Of a stretch of DNA of 64,000 nt, positions 44,547 to 56,017 are shown in pieces (the stretch's first letter is position 1; every line of letters begins with the position of its first letter). This DNA comes from Symsagittifera roscoffensis (Eukaryota > Xenacoelomorpha > Acoela > Convolutidae), in assembly GCF_963678635.1 (NCBI RefSeq), contig NC_087062.1:72199345-72263344 (forward strand), in the 5' to 3' direction. The notes under the pieces are model-generated. The model worked only from the letters and a program-made list of their open reading frames with translations. It had not been told where the DNA came from and made no database searches. A program made the position numbers and the translations under genes.

Positions 44547-45602
44547 TCTTTTGAGAAAATTATTTCAAAGTTGTAGATCAACATCGGGAAATTAATTTTA
44601 AATCATTTCTTCTTCCTATCAGTTTTCTTTCAGAAATATATCAGCCTTACAATTTTTTTTACTGCAGACTGATATCCATTATCAATCGATTTCAAGTTTG
44701 AAAGCTAATTTTAGTTTTGTAAAAAAACTTTTGGTTTTGATCTTAAATTTGGCTCCATTTTCGAAATATTGATGATGCTAGTTGATAATACTCAAATAAA
44801 ATTTTTTTAAAAAACTTAAGCGAAAAGGACAAGAAATAAGGTGGCCAAAATTGAATTAAAAAAGCATTCTTGAATCCTTTAATTAGAGAAATGGATCTTT
44901 TAAAAATGCAAAAGGCACTGTTTCAACCTAAAATCTTTAGAATGATAAATCGAACGGTTGTCAGTTACCGATTGGATGCAATCGGGAATAAATTTTTCAA
45001 GAAGAAATCACAGACACGTAGATCGTTTGATCATTTAGCCATTGATGAAGGAATGCCGCGTTTGCCTCAAGGATAAAACAAAAATCAAGAACTAAAATCA
45101 GACCGATTTTCTGCAATCACCGAACCACATTTGTTTTGAATGCATGGAATGATATACTCATATTTACAGCACGGCTATACTTCATGCCTGGTTCGCAGAA
45201 AACTTCGCTTACCACACGCGAACTCTCCTGTAAAATCCCTGTTGTAACCGCAATAAGCAGATGAAAAATATTACAAACGCGTAAGCAACCATGTATTTCG
45301 CGTAAAAATCTTTTCAGACATCCAGTAGTGCAAATAAGAGCTTCAGCGCTATTTGCCCGGTCTGCAAAGTGGACGTTGACTCAAGGAACCCAATGGCATG
45401 AAATCAGATCTGTAATTTTCTCTACACAGGTTGTTCAATTTCTGCAGTTACCTTCTTTGATCATTTTGGAATTTCAATTCATGGCTTGCAAATTGATTTT
45501 TTAATTTGAATCTTTGTTGACAGTTTTAGAGTTGGTCGGCTGTTTATCGTTTAAAACATTTTCCTGTTTTATTTGCCAATGATTTTTCAGTCTTTATTAC
45601 CG
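44547..45602. other. AT-rich DNA with one unrecognised open frame
   Basis: The plus strand is open at 44870-45076, with ATG at 44891 (MDLLKMQKALFQPKIF...SQTRRSFDHLAIDEGMPRL). It resembles nothing I recognise and has no splice or start support. No RNA or repeat seen. Confidence 0.25.
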
Positions 45603-46511
45603 GGGTTGCGTCCATAGAAGAAAAATGCTGATCATACAGTTTCATATATGAAGTCTATGGAAAAAATGCTTATCATAGAAAATTCATACAAAATTTAAAA
45701 AGTGTTTTAAAAATTTTTAATGAACATTTTTGGTCTACTTGCATCTTTTGAAGCTTTTTGGTCATTTAAAAAATGATTTAAAATGTTTTAAAAAAAATGC
45801 TTGTCATACAATTTTCATATATCAAAATTGTATGATATGCATTTATTTTCGTAACCAAAAACAAAAATTTGAGGTAAAATTTTTAATCCTTTTTTTGGCT
45901 GCAAAAATAAATTTTACGAAAAAAATTTTGCATGCAAAATTTATATGTTTATAACGTAGTCCAGGATGAGTTTTTCACCCAAAAATCCAAAGATCACAAG
46001 AAAGTGTTTTTTTTTTTGTAAACACGATTCTTTTCTATTTTTTCATTTGCTAAAGTAAAAATAGCTTTGTAGAAAGACAGGCCTTTTTTCCTCAACCATC
46101 AAAATTTTCAAACTGAAAATTATCTAGCCATATTCAAAAAGTTACTTATTTGGTATATGGTTCCATGTGAAAATATTTACCTTAACTATTAAGGTTAAAA
46201 TCACCTTATCTGCTAAGTTATGGACAGTTACACTCTGGGTTGTCTTATGACTGAAAAAATCTTGGTTAGTGCTTCGGTTCAAACAAGAAAATTCGAAACA
46301 ATATATAATATTATTTATGCAAAAAATGCTGTGCATACAATTTCATAGTATGGAAAAAATGCTCATTATCATACAATTTCATTTATGGAAAACATGCTCA
46401 TTTTGCTATCTTTATACACTTACTTTTGCTCTATGAAATTGTATGAAAGAGTATGATAAGCATTTTTTATATATATATGAAAATTGTATGATAAGCATTT
46501 TTTGTCAACCC
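45603..46511. mobile_element. Inverted-repeat element built of ATGCTTATCATACAATTTCA motifs
   Basis: Left end GGGTTG...AAAAATGCTGATCATACAG...TTTCATATAT (45603-45650) pairs with the right end ATATATGAAAATTGTATG...ATAAGCATTTTTT...CAACCC (46472-46511), with an extra stretch of about 12 bases on the left. The same motif recurs inside in both orientations (near 45669, 45800, 46325, 46356, 46385, 46437). No coding region. Probably a non-autonomous DNA transposon or nested copies of one. Exact ends are uncertain. Confidence 0.55.
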
Positions 46512-46924
46512 GTGTATACTCAATTATCGAAAGAATGTGATTGCTCCCGCATAAACTGTTGAAGGGCACAGTCAGCTCACAGAAAAAATCAATTTGTTTC
46601 TTGTTCCTTGCACATTATTGATATTATTGATATCTATCGTGTCACTTAGTCAACCAATGTGGAGGACAGCAAAAAGTCAATCACTGTCATTAACTTTTGG
46701 TTGGAAAATGGTTCACAAAACCAAACGGTTCAAATTAAGAGTAGATCTCCTTCCAAATGAGCAAAAAAAATCAGATGTGATTCCACAGAATAATGAATCG
46801 AAATTATTTCTTTTTAAACCATTGTTCTCTAGTAAACGTTTCTGTTTGACTTGCCATAAAACCGTTCAGATTATCAAAACTTAGGCATAAAAAACTTGGC
46901 CATTCTGGCTCATTGGTTAGAGGG

Positions 46925-47084
46925 CCTCTGTCGCTGTTTCAATTTTGTTTTTGTCGCGTCACATACTCAACCAGATTATTGGAAGTTAGGCATACAAAAC
47001 TTCACTAATCCTAAACTTCCTAATTTTCAAAATACTGGATGAGTATGGGACTAGCAAAACGCAAAATTGAAACAGCGACGGAGG
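46925..47084. repeat. Inverted repeat with 23-bp arms
   Basis: Positions 46925-46947 (CCTCTGTCGCTGTTTCAATT...) pair with 47062-47084, one mismatch, spacer 114 bp. An A-box-like TGGCTCATTGG lies just before the left arm, but no B box follows. Possibly a small folded-back element. Confidence 0.6.
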
Positions 47085-47538
47085 TGAAATTTCTTGTGCC
47101 TAAAATTGAATAATCTGAAAGATCATTTGAAAAGGCAAATAGATAATTGAAGCAGAGTCGGAATGCACGCATCAATAAACAGTATGCAAGGTAAGTAAGG
47201 TGCAATGATCAACCAACAAATTCATTTTTTCCTTTCACTTGCAATAAGATTTTAGGCCTATCAGCTTTTGGAGCTTACTCTATTTTTGCTTACACCTTGA
47301 CAAAACACATAGCTGCTTCTCTGTTACCCCAAGCTACGAGGTTATTAACAAAAGTTTGGCTAAAACTTATATAAGTTTTTTTAGAGGAAGTTATCTTTTG
47401 GATCTAATGGAGATAAGTTGACCTTCCTTCAAACCACTCATGCCGAAATAAGTTTTTAGATTGGAAAGAAACTATTCAGCTTTTTGCAGTTGACAAATCG
47501 AATAAACATCAGTTCTCACAAGTTGCAACTCTCGAGGC

Positions 47539-48293
47539 ATGCAATCGGATTATCCCGATGGTGTAAACGTCTTTACCTTCATTTTTTCCGAATCAAGAGG
47601 CTCGTATTTGTGTCAGTTTGGTCGTTTTGTTTTTAACTTCAAAGTGGAAACTGACGCTCAACTTCGTAATTGGCGTACAATTTTGACAATTGGTTTTTGG
47701 ATAATAGTTGGTAGAGTGGGCTTGAGTTTTTTTAACACTCAAAAAGGAAATAGACGCTCAACTTCGTATCTGGCGTACAATTTTGACAATTGGTTTTTGG
47801 ATATTAGGCTGTGGAGTGGGCTTGTGCCACTTGTGATATGGACGTCTCCTCGAGGAGCTCAAGGGCCCGTGAGCCCGATCTCTGTGAGTATCTTATGACT
47901 GATGCTTGTTATTTATTTTTGCTCACTAAATAATTCAAAATCAAAATCACCCTAAGTTCTTTTAAGATCTCGTGAAAAATTATTTGCCTTTGTGGGACTA
48001 GAAGGTGATTCATGGCTTACGATGCAGACATTCATCAGATGATTATTCCAAATCGGCCGAGTTAGCAATCTCTAAACCATTTTAATTTTAGAATTAAAAA
48101 CAATCACATGTGAAACCTATTTTTTTAAGTTTAGATTAACAAACAAAATTTTAATCCTGTGAGCGATAAAACAACTTCTGTTCATTTTAAGAGAAATCAC
48201 GCCACTTTCATCCCATGGCCTGCGGTCTACTCAAGCAAAACTAGATCTGACCCCAGAGAGGTCGCCAAAAGGTGTGTACCTTTTTGGTGGTAG
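47539..48293 (+). CDS. Tentative two-exon gene of unknown function
   Basis: The frame from ATG 47539 stays open for 115 codons and meets a good donor, TCT|GTGAGT at 47884, in phase 0. An acceptor TTTTAAG| at 48191 opens, in phase 0, RNHATFIPWPAVYSSKTRSD to TAG 48291. The product would be about 148 residues with no recognised domain. Exon 1 contains a 100-bp tandem duplication (near 47651 and 47751), so its second half is read in a different frame of the same repeat. That weakens the case. A further donor AAAAG|GTGTGT near 48270 could lead elsewhere. Confidence 0.25.
47640..47830. repeat. 100-bp tandem duplication
   Basis: GACGCTCAACTTCGTA and GGCGTACAATTTTGACAATT repeat at exactly 100-bp spacing, followed in both copies by a GAGTGGGCTTG block. 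The right-hand copy differs at a handful of sites. Confidence 0.85.
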
Positions 48294-48693
48294 GAGAAGA
48301 CGCCTTGTTATGTCATCGATCTCGCTCGAAAGACGACAAAAGATAATTTTGTATCTTTGATTGTCTTTGATACTTCATGAATATTGATAACTTTTGATAG
48401 ATCAACGATTAATTGGTTTAATAAGCTGTTCAAAGCTCCACGCCTTGTTCTTTATATTAAGAAAAACCTTTGTTGTAGATCAAAAACTTCTTCAATATTA
48501 CATAAGAGCGCTTTATATAATCTGAAGTTTTGTATGAATTCCTAGATGAAAGAACATTTTGATCAAATAATGAACTTTACGTTCAAAACTATGTGACCCT
48601 TTTTCCTTGCTACAAATCATCATTCATTTGATGAGAATTATTTTCAAGAAATTAGTAGCCAAAATTGGACAAATTTGTTTTTCTATTTTAAAA

Positions 48694-50943
48694 ATGAGTG
48701 TAAACGGTTCGGACGGTTCTACTTCCGACACGAGTCAAAGTGAAAACGACCCGAAAAGAAATGGCGTAAGTAATTACGAGTCGGAACATTTTCCGAGCAG
48801 CGAGAATGTCGTGGATGCATATGACTCGGACCCGAACTCGGAGGAAGTTTCGACTATTGTTCCGATAGAAGAATTACCAATAAGAGAAAATGGACAAAGC
48901 AGGATATCGCAGGTAAAAAGGATATCAATCAGGATTGGAGCAAGCATTTTTTATGGAGATATTTTTCAGAGCCTATTGAAAAACATAGCCAACAGACCGT
49001 TGGAAAAGAGCCAATGAACGCAAGTAAACAAAATATACTGACTTGTTTTTTGAAAAAAGCGCATCTTTCGAATTTCAAAGAAAAAAATAGATGCTCTTAA
49101 AGTTCTTTGAATTTGTAGAATAATTTATGATTGATACTTTTGATAAAATTAACCCAATTTTTCCGAAATTAACCGAAAACTGGTTCAATAAGCAAATTTT
49201 TATTTTCACCAAAAAAAATCTGAACATTAGAATCCATTTTCGAAATTTTTTGTGACCTTTTACACTTTTTTTGTTCGATAGTGGAGTTTGACCTCTTTTA
49301 ACAAAGAAAATGAACAGAACTTGAAAAGAAATCAGAAGTCATACCGCGAAAAATAAAAATTTGAGCCTGAACAATTTTTCCTAAAAAACGAAAACTCAAA
49401 AATCATCGTGACCCCGTTACTTTGTTCATCGACTCTTGTTCATCGAAACTTTTTGATATTTAGCAGAAAGAATACTAAAGTCTCTTAGAACACTAAAATG
49501 AGCTTTACTTTGCTAAAAGTGTCTGTCTTAGGATCATTTCCAAAATACAAAATCGGCTGAAAAGTACTCCAAAACATAAAAGCAAAGAAAGCCGTGTTAT
49601 TGATCAGGATGAAATTTATAATTTCGCAGGAATATGCCAATTTAATTTTTTTACTTCGCTGAGCTCTTATACGCAAAAAACTTAATATCGGATAAATATA
49701 ACCATCAACCAAGCTGAGCAGAGGAGATTATGCCCTCTAAATTGGCGTTCGTTAGAGCTAACTCCATTCTGTGTCTATTTTATAGCAGATGTTAAAACAT
49801 CGCTGTGCTCTTGAATCAACTTGCTTACTGTTTCTCATAAATGTAGAGTGAATGTGTGTGTTAGGTGTTTATCAACTGTGAGGCGGAGTATGAGCCTGAT
49901 TGTTTGGTGAAGTGGGGTGAGGATTGTGTGGAGTATATGCGGTATGAGAGCGACAATGGGGCTCCCAGTCCCGACTCAACATGCAGTCATCGCCTTCGAC
50001 TGTCGTGAGTCCGAAGTCACACATTTTTGTCACATGTTTTCGCATAACTCCATCCACCAGCTCACTTTTTTGTTTTTGAGTTGATGGCAAACTAACGTTA
50101 AAACTATCTCATTCACAATTTCTCTCTACATGTATAAGCCTGTTCTTACTTTGTAATCCAAAGCTTTCAGGAAAAGTTTTTCAAAAATTGATCTATTCAA
50201 TACTTCATTTTCTATTTTTAATGAAATTTATATTAGTTGGTGACTGCCGTCTGGATATCACCTCTTATACGAATTAGAAACGGAAAAAAGGATATTCTTG
50301 AGGGAGAAGAATTTTCCGAGCTTTCCCAAAACACTAATAAAACCTTATTTTTTGAAAAGTTTTCAGCCCCACGGGCAATTTTTGAAAAAAAGCCAAAAAT
50401 GCTTCAAGAAAAATTTTATGGTCCATAAAGCCGAAAACTTTTAAAATTGAGTGTATAAATGGATGAAACGGCTGGATTAATGTGAATGTCTAGGAAGAAA
50501 GCTGGTTTCTATGGTATGGAGGAAGATGACAGTGATGGGGTGGAGGACGTTCTCTTTGATCTGTTCTGCTGTGACCGCAAAAGAGGCATAGTCGATATAG
50601 ACTACTTTCTAGAGGTAAGCCTTACTTTAAATCATCTACCCTTGCATATGAAACCCCCATTTGATCGCAATCTCTCTCTGGGCTGAAATTGTTTATAATC
50701 CAATGTTATTTTACACAAAGAATCGAGATTTTTTTTTCGTGGTACGTCTGGTTTTTCCTCATTTTCAGCACTCTTTTAGATTCAATTTTATTCGAGATTT
50801 AGATTCGAGATTTAGGTTAAATTTTATTATCAAACATTTTCAATTGTAATTTGAACTGTCAGGAAAACTCCAGTATTCCACTGGCAAACGAAGAACTTGA
50901 CCAAATAACTCTCACTCTCAAAATATACATCTCGCATTGTTGA
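48694..50943 (+). CDS. Four-exon protein-coding gene, unrecognised acidic protein (predicted model)
   Basis: Exons 48694-48912, 49865-50004, 50494-50614 and 50863-50943 join with agreeing phases: CAG|GTAAAA to TTAG| (phase 0), CTGTC|GTGAGT to TCTAG| (phase 2), GAG|GTAAGC to CTGTCAG| (phase 0). The product is 186 residues. Exon 1 starts with ATG in an AAAATGA context and codes a Ser/Asp/Glu-rich, probably disordered N-terminus (SDGSTSDTSQSEND). Exon 2 codes EYEPDCLVKWGEDCVEYMRY, which has a faint chromodomain-like LVKW string only. Exons 3-4 give EEDDSDGVEDVLFDLFCCD and RGIVDIDYFLE followed by ENSSIPLANEELDQ. All exons are richer in G+C than the introns. A strong alternative donor GGC|GTAAGT lies at 48759 in exon 1. 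No function can be given. The last exon or stop could be wrong. Confidence 0.5.
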
Positions 50944-51002
50944 ATCAAGCTTGTCTTAACTCTTTATTGCGGATATTGTTAATATTGCTCATACTAATAA
51001 TT

Positions 51003-51075
51003 GAACCGTGGCGAAATGGCTGACGCTTTGCTTCACGATCAAAAGGCCGGAAGTTTGGGGATCACCGTGATCAGT
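51003..51075 (+). ncRNA. tRNA-like sequence (SINE head or tRNA pseudogene)
   Basis: TGGCGAAATGG (51009) fits the Pol III A box. A B-box-like AGTTTGGGGATC, one base too long, begins 44 bases later, the normal tRNA distance. Acceptor and T stems do not pair well, so this is not a working tRNA. Confidence 0.35.
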
Positions 51076-51454
51076 GCTCCTTTCTTCAGAGGGTGGTAAC
51101 ATAACCCAGTCCAGTAACTGAATGCGTTCTACGTATATAGTGTTCTACGTAGATAGCTGAACAGCTCGTTTTTTGAAGCTTCTGTGGATGAATCGTCTGA
51201 GATAGCAACCTGTGAACAAAAAAAAAGAATTTACAAAAATGAAGAAGTCACTTGTAAGTTGCTCAGTATTTTATCCATTTCATTTCAATTCGCATGGCTG
51301 CGCCCAACAGTTTATCACAATTTTGAGCTATCTACCCGGTTGACTTGAATCGCAAATTAATTTTAGGTGGAATCCCTCATACGCGAAGGACCGAATGCGC
51401 GAAAATAAAAATCAGCCAATCAGATTTCAGTAATCAAAAATTTGAAAAGAAACA

Positions 51455-51509
51455 AGACTGCTCGTATCAGGGCGAAGCCCTGAATGTTCCGACTGCCTTT
51501 TAAGGTTTA
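51455..51509. repeat. 55-bp dispersed repeat with hairpin, copy 1
   Basis: Matches 60725-60779 at 53 of 55 positions. It includes CAGGGCGAAGCCCTG, a perfect 6-bp stem with a 3-base loop. Context around the two copies is otherwise different. Confidence 0.85.
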
Positions 51510-51760
51510 CTAAGCGCTCATTGCTGGTTGAATGCTTAGTAATTTTATCCTAAGTTATAGGTCTCACCTTAGATCGTCAAGTTGTCTTGACAAAAGTAAG
51601 AGTAGAAACAATAGTTAGAAAAGGTATGAATTAATTAGTTGGTTAAATACAAAGCACTGGGTTATTAGATTTTATAAACGAATCGAACAGCTTAGAGAAA
51701 TATACCTATGAGGGGAGGTTGAGCTAATCTTATTTTGTTCATCAATATTTTATCTTCTTA

Positions 51761-51913
51761 CTAAGGTCGATGGCTGATTAGTATGAATGGGTCGCCCTTG
51801 GTTGTGTCCACTTCGGCACTTCTGGTTTGGTCGTCAGTATCGTCTTTGCCGTAGTCCTTTGGGTACTTGTAGTCCAGACTTCCTCGGGTGTGCGTATCTC
51901 GATTTATAATTTT
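51761..51913 (-). CDS. Candidate terminal exon, minus strand
   Basis: The minus strand is open for about 50 codons ending in TAG (51761-51763) and reads TRGSLDYKYPKDYGKDDTDD then TKGDPFILISHRP. G+C content is well above the surroundings and codons look natural. There is no ATG, so it would need an upstream exon. The only nearby open frame upstream on this strand is at 52795-53490, and no splice pair joining them was established. Confidence 0.3.
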   Translation of the reverse strand, partial: KIINRDTHTRGSLDYKYPKDYGKDDTDDQTRSAEVDTTKGDPFILISHRP

Positions 51914-52794
51914 TCAAACTTAAAATGAGAATTTATTCTCTTTTTATAAGTGAAAAGGGCTAGATTAATTTTAGTGTTGGGGCAGAAAAGAAAAATTATT
52001 TATTTTTAAAAGATCTGACTGAAGAGAACTGACTTGCTGCTTACTGAGCAAAATGAAACACTGAAGATTTCAGGCCAGTCCTTTTGCTCATAAGCATAAA
52101 CCGGCGGCTGATTCAATCTTTAATTATTCAGGTTTCACCTGATCCTTTGTTCTCCCTTTTTAATAAGGGAATTTTTAAATAGTTTTTATTTGATTTTTTC
52201 AAATCAAATATCTTCAACTTATTAGTCCCCTTTGATAAAAACCGCAGCCTTCAGCTTGTCTTATTAAAAATTCATATTACTCTCTCTGATGCATCATATT
52301 GCAGGTGCACCTCTGCTTAATCAAAGCAAGGAGAATTTCAGTGCAGCCGGCAAGACTGCTAAATATTTATCCAGTTTGTTTCAAGTTAAGTTAAAAGGGA
52401 CGTATTAATAATCGCCGCCCTTTTAAAATATTGAGCATGAAAAAATGAGAAAAAGTGGACAAGTATTTAAAAAGGAGTGGATTTTCAAAACAAGATTTTA
52501 TAGTCCTAATAAGAGTAAATCAGTCAATATCTGATTTAGTGAAAAGAGGCTTGAATTTAAATAGCACGCTCCAATTTAGAATTGGGTCGTTAAATAAACA
52601 ATTAAGACAATGGTCTTTTGTCTGTGTAGTATTTCTCAATACTACAACTCACCCCTTTTTTTTAGAAAATTAAGCTGTTCGATTCTTACAGTTACCATGG
52701 TGAAAATTTAAACACTTTAATGGTTAAATACTATAGTTATAAAATTTAAAGAGAATATCAAATGAAAAAGTTATAAAGATAAGTTAGGTTTTGT
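51914..52794. other. Region left of the minus-strand retroelement ORFs; no gene supported
   Basis: A 3' LTR would be expected here if 52795-57926 is one element, but no sequence matching the right side was found. The plus-strand open frame at 52455 (VNQSISDLVKRGLNLNST) has no support. Confidence 0.35.
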
Positions 52795-53490
52795 CTAGAG
52801 CTTCCTTCCGGCTTCTAGCTCCACGTTGTATGATCTGAGGATCGCTATCTTCCTCTGTGAAGCCTCGAGTTTTTGTTGCAACTTCACGATTTTCTTCTTT
52901 TTGATTTTGTTCTTGATTCGTAGTCTGCTCATTCCGTCCGTAAGTTCTTGAATGTCGTCCTGTTCTTCCTGTCTGTGTCTGTTTTTTACATGGTTCGGAA
53001 AAGCAGTTATTCCCTCGAACGGAATGGTGACTTGCGTGCCTCCTGCCTTGAGGATGTAGCCGTGTTCCTCCCTCTTCTTTAATTTCCAGAAGTTGTTTTC
53101 GTTCTTTATAACCCCTTCTGGCTGGGTTATGAAGTCGATAGGCATCATCGCCTTTTCCATTGTCGTTGAGTTAACGACTTCAATGAACGATGGCAGTTTC
53201 CATCTGTTAAAATTTTCCTTTATTGAGTACTTTAAACTCGTTATATATTTTGGATTTTCCGTATCCAATTTGGTTTCTCTGCACTTCTGCAGCTCCAATC
53301 TTTGGGTTAAACTGGGAAAGTTGCGAGGGTTCTTATTTAACCCGTCGTCTATTGACAAAGATTGAACTGCTAGAGGTTTCCGTTGTTTCTTCCTGAGGGG
53401 CAGCTTTCTTTTGAACTCCTCTGGTGCTGGGTCTGCGTTTCTGCAATTCCAGTTTAAAATTGGGTCGTATTCCATTTTGCTAAACATCAA
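52795..53490 (-). CDS. 231-residue protein of unknown function with C-terminal coiled coil
   Basis: Intact minus frame from ATG 53490 (MMFSKMEYDP, second ATG 15 bases on) to TAG 52795. N-terminal third basic (FKRKLPLRKKQRKPLAV), middle mixed, C-terminal 55 residues Lys/Glu/Leu-rich with heptad character (IKKKKIVKLQQKLEASQRKI). No recognised domain. It lies about 2.5 kb downstream of gag-pro on the same strand, where some LTR elements carry an additional ORF, but a host gene is equally possible. Confidence 0.5.
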   Translation of the reverse strand: MMFSKMEYDPILNWNCRNADPAPEEFKRKLPLRKKQRKPLAVQSLSIDDGLNKNPRNFPSLTQRLELQKCRETKLDTENPKYITSLKYSIKENFNRWKLPSFIEVVNSTTMEKAMMPIDFITQPEGVIKNENNFWKLKKREEHGYILKAGGTQVTIPFEGITAFPNHVKNRHRQEEQDDIQELTDGMSRLRIKNKIKKKKIVKLQQKLEASQRKIAILRSYNVELEAGRKL

Positions 53491-53644
53491 TATAAAATGA
53501 CCAAATATTCAAAATCCCGAATTACATTCGGATATTCAGGCTAATTATCAAATGTTTGAACAATGAAGGACAAAGTGTAAAATTGTATATATATAAAAGG
53601 TGGAAAATATAATCTTGTGGTTTCGCACAAACCCACCACGGAAA

Positions 53645-53735
53645 ACAAATGACGAAAGACAATCATGGTGTTTTTTTACCACAGGAATAGAAATGAAGAA
53701 AGACGATCATGGTGTTTATTAACCACAGGAATAAA
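53645..53735. repeat. Tandem duplication, about 45 bp unit
   Basis: AAATGACGAAAGACAATCAT and GTTTTTTTACCACAGGAATAG are repeated as AAATGAAGAAAGACGATCAT and GTTTATTAACCACAGGAATA immediately after. Confidence 0.75.
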
Positions 53736-55260
53736 GCACTTTACAAGACTGAGTTAAGCTCAGATTTTAATTTTATGTAGTTAAAGCAAAAATGGAAATT
53801 TGGGCATTAATTAACCCCTAATCTTAAATGTATGTCCACCTGGGGTCATCCACAGGCTTACCATGGGGTCTTCAATAAATTTTACAGCTATAAACTTTGA
53901 GTAATGAATTACTAGATGCAAATATTAACAAATAGAAAATTTTAAAAGTACTAAGGCAGGTATAAACAAATATAATAGTTCATATGACAGCAATTTTGTC
54001 ATAACCAGGAATTTGTGTTTCATTTTTTTATAAGAATGAGAAAAGATTTGAAATAGAGTCAAATCAAAATGAAGTATCAAAAAGGAACATAGAATAGACA
54101 AATTGTAAACTGTATAATATTCAAAAAGATAAATGGATTAGTTTCTCTTCGGTTTTAATCCCCTTTACCAATCCATGTTTACATCTTTAGTACAAAAAAG
54201 TTGTGCGGAACTTTATGATGCAAAAATTTAACTTAAGCAATCTTAATGATGATGCGGTGCAATTTTCAAAGTGTTTCTTCTGACAGTTTGTTGTATTTAA
54301 GGGTTTAAATGCCTGCGTGTTGTGGATTCAAAACTACCGAATTAGTAATGTGGCCAAATTGTGAGGAGCGAATCATAAGAGTGTCAAAGGCTGCATACAG
54401 CCACCAACAAGCATTTGCGTTGTTGAAAGAATATGGTACCATAATTTTAAAAAGGCTACATGAAGCCACCAACAAATGCTGGCATAAATCTGCGGCGGGT
54501 CGGGTCGAAAAACATTGTTCGCCCATTTTATGATAAAGAATATTGGTGAAAATTTTACTCAATGTGTTGAGAAGAAAGGAGGTGATATTTCCCTTTTTGA
54601 TGAATTTCTTCTAGTTTGCATTTTGTAACTTGAAAACTACAAAGATAAAAATAATGTCATCGGTCCCTTCTTGGGCCCTAAGAGGAATCCGATGGTGCAA
54701 ATTAACTTCGCAGAATGAGTTTGTTACAATTTTACATTGGCTAGTTCTTTCATCAAAGGTTTCACTCTATTAATTCTCGTTATTGTACGTTGGGTAATTT
54801 GACCTTCCCTTAAGTTTAATACTGAATTTTCAGTTGATAAAACCGCCTGAAAATGAAATTATTATAGACTCGTAAAACTGTGATATTTTAACTTCCTGGC
54901 CTTTTGCAATTTTTTTTTTGCAAATATGTTGAAGTCGAAAAACTTTTTTTTGTCTGAGCCATTGGGTTCCGATCCCTCTATCTTTATTTGATTTTGAGGA
55001 TGGTCCAAAATTGTTAGCGTACTTGACTGTTTTCGATCTCGGTTAAGAATTAAATCCGTGTTCATGCATTTTGGCATATCCTTTTGGGTGTCATAAAGAA
55101 CCGCTATTCATTGTAGTACATTTGTAGGATAATATTCGTAATCTAATTTTTTAGTAATATTAAACAAAGTTTACTGCTCAGATTAAAACATTTTAGGTAA
55201 ACTTCACAAAATTTTAAGCGTTATAAAAGCTTCAAAGAAAATAATGTTTTCAAGCACGAA
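53736..55260. other. AT-rich stretch where RT-integrase would be expected; none seen
   Basis: No RT, RNase H or integrase motif was found on either strand. The open frame near 54309-54533 (plus, MPACCGFKTTELVMW) is Cys-containing but unsupported. Its region carries two AGCCACCAACAA copies (54399, 54465). Confidence 0.45.
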
Positions 55261-55261
55261 G

Positions 55262-55639
55262 AAACGGGTTTATTTTATTTCTATGTTTTCAAACGTTTGG
55301 CCTATTACACCTTTGTTTATATCTACTTTTGATTCTCTGGAATTTTTTAGTACGATAGGCATTGACTTAATTTCATTCCTACAATAAGTGCTTTTTGCAT
55401 TAATGCCTTTTTGTTCTAAGGACTTATCAATTCTAAACGATGTTCCTGCTTTGAAAACTAAGCCTGCTGGAGAAATTGAAATTACGCGGGATGATTTTGG
55501 TGCAATAGTTATATTTTTATCGAGAAGTACATTTTGATAAAAGCTTAGATATGGATAACTTTTGCTTCTTATAATAATGATAGGAACTGTTATATCTGGG
55601 TATTTTTTTTAATTCTAAGTTTAAATTTGGAAGGTTTAT
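55262..55639 (-). pseudogene. Protease-RT linker remnant
   Basis: Downstream of the protease TAA, and after a poly-A length change (TTTTTTTT, plus 55603-55610), another frame reads YPYLSFYQNVLLDKNITIAP then SISPAGLVFKAGTSFRIDKS to a stop near 55262. This resembles the spacer before RT in LTR elements. The RT itself is absent. Confidence 0.45.
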
Positions 55640-56017
55640 TTATTTAATGTTGTGAGAAATGAAATCCATTCCTAATATATTTAGATAGCATCCGTTCTCA
55701 GCTGAAATCCATGCTTTGATTTTTGCCGGATTATCAGTGTTTGTACCAAAAGTTGAGTCAAAATTGGTATAACCTATAAGTTTAAGCTTTTCTCCGTTAA
55801 CAGCAATTGTGTTTGATCTAGATTTATTCAGCTGTAGAGGCTGTATTTTACAATATTGTTCATAACTGTCAAAATTAATAAGTGAATATGTTGCTCCAGT
55901 GTCTAGTAGAAATTGGGTTTCCAGACCGTTATTTTTATTTTTGTCTCCGACGGGATGTTGGTATAAGTTAATGTATAATTGTATTTTTGGTTCGGACGGA
56001 GACTGATCTAGTTTAAA
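55640..56017 (-). CDS. Retropepsin read by -1 frameshift from gag
   Basis: The -1 frame from the slippery site (TTT AAA CTA GAT...) is open for 126 codons to TAA 55640-55642. It carries ETQFLLDTGATYSLINFDSY, the intact retropepsin active site, and ends ENGCYLNILGMDFISHN, the family's I-L-G-x-D-F motif. Both hallmarks are intact, unlike the other two elements in this window. Downstream, a frame-broken tail (YPDITVPIIIRSKSYPYLSF... to about 55262) continues as pol-like linker but no RT follows. Confidence 0.8.
   Translation of the reverse strand, partial: FKLDQSPSEPKIQLYINLYQHPVGDKNKNNGLETQFLLDTGATYSLINFDSYEQYCKIQPLQLNKSRSNTIAVNGEKLKLIGYTNFDSTFGTNTDNPAKIKAWISAENGCYLNILGMDFISHNIK

Noticed and set aside
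46594-46884. Plus frame with signal-peptide-like start FLVPCTLLILLISIVSL
   Set aside because: It has no ATG at the start (TTG only) and no domain. A splice acceptor upstream is weak.
53736-55260. Search for RT/RNase H/integrase completing the gag-pro element
   Set aside because: No Y-x-DD, TDAS or HHCC/DDE pattern was seen on either strand, so no pol is annotated.
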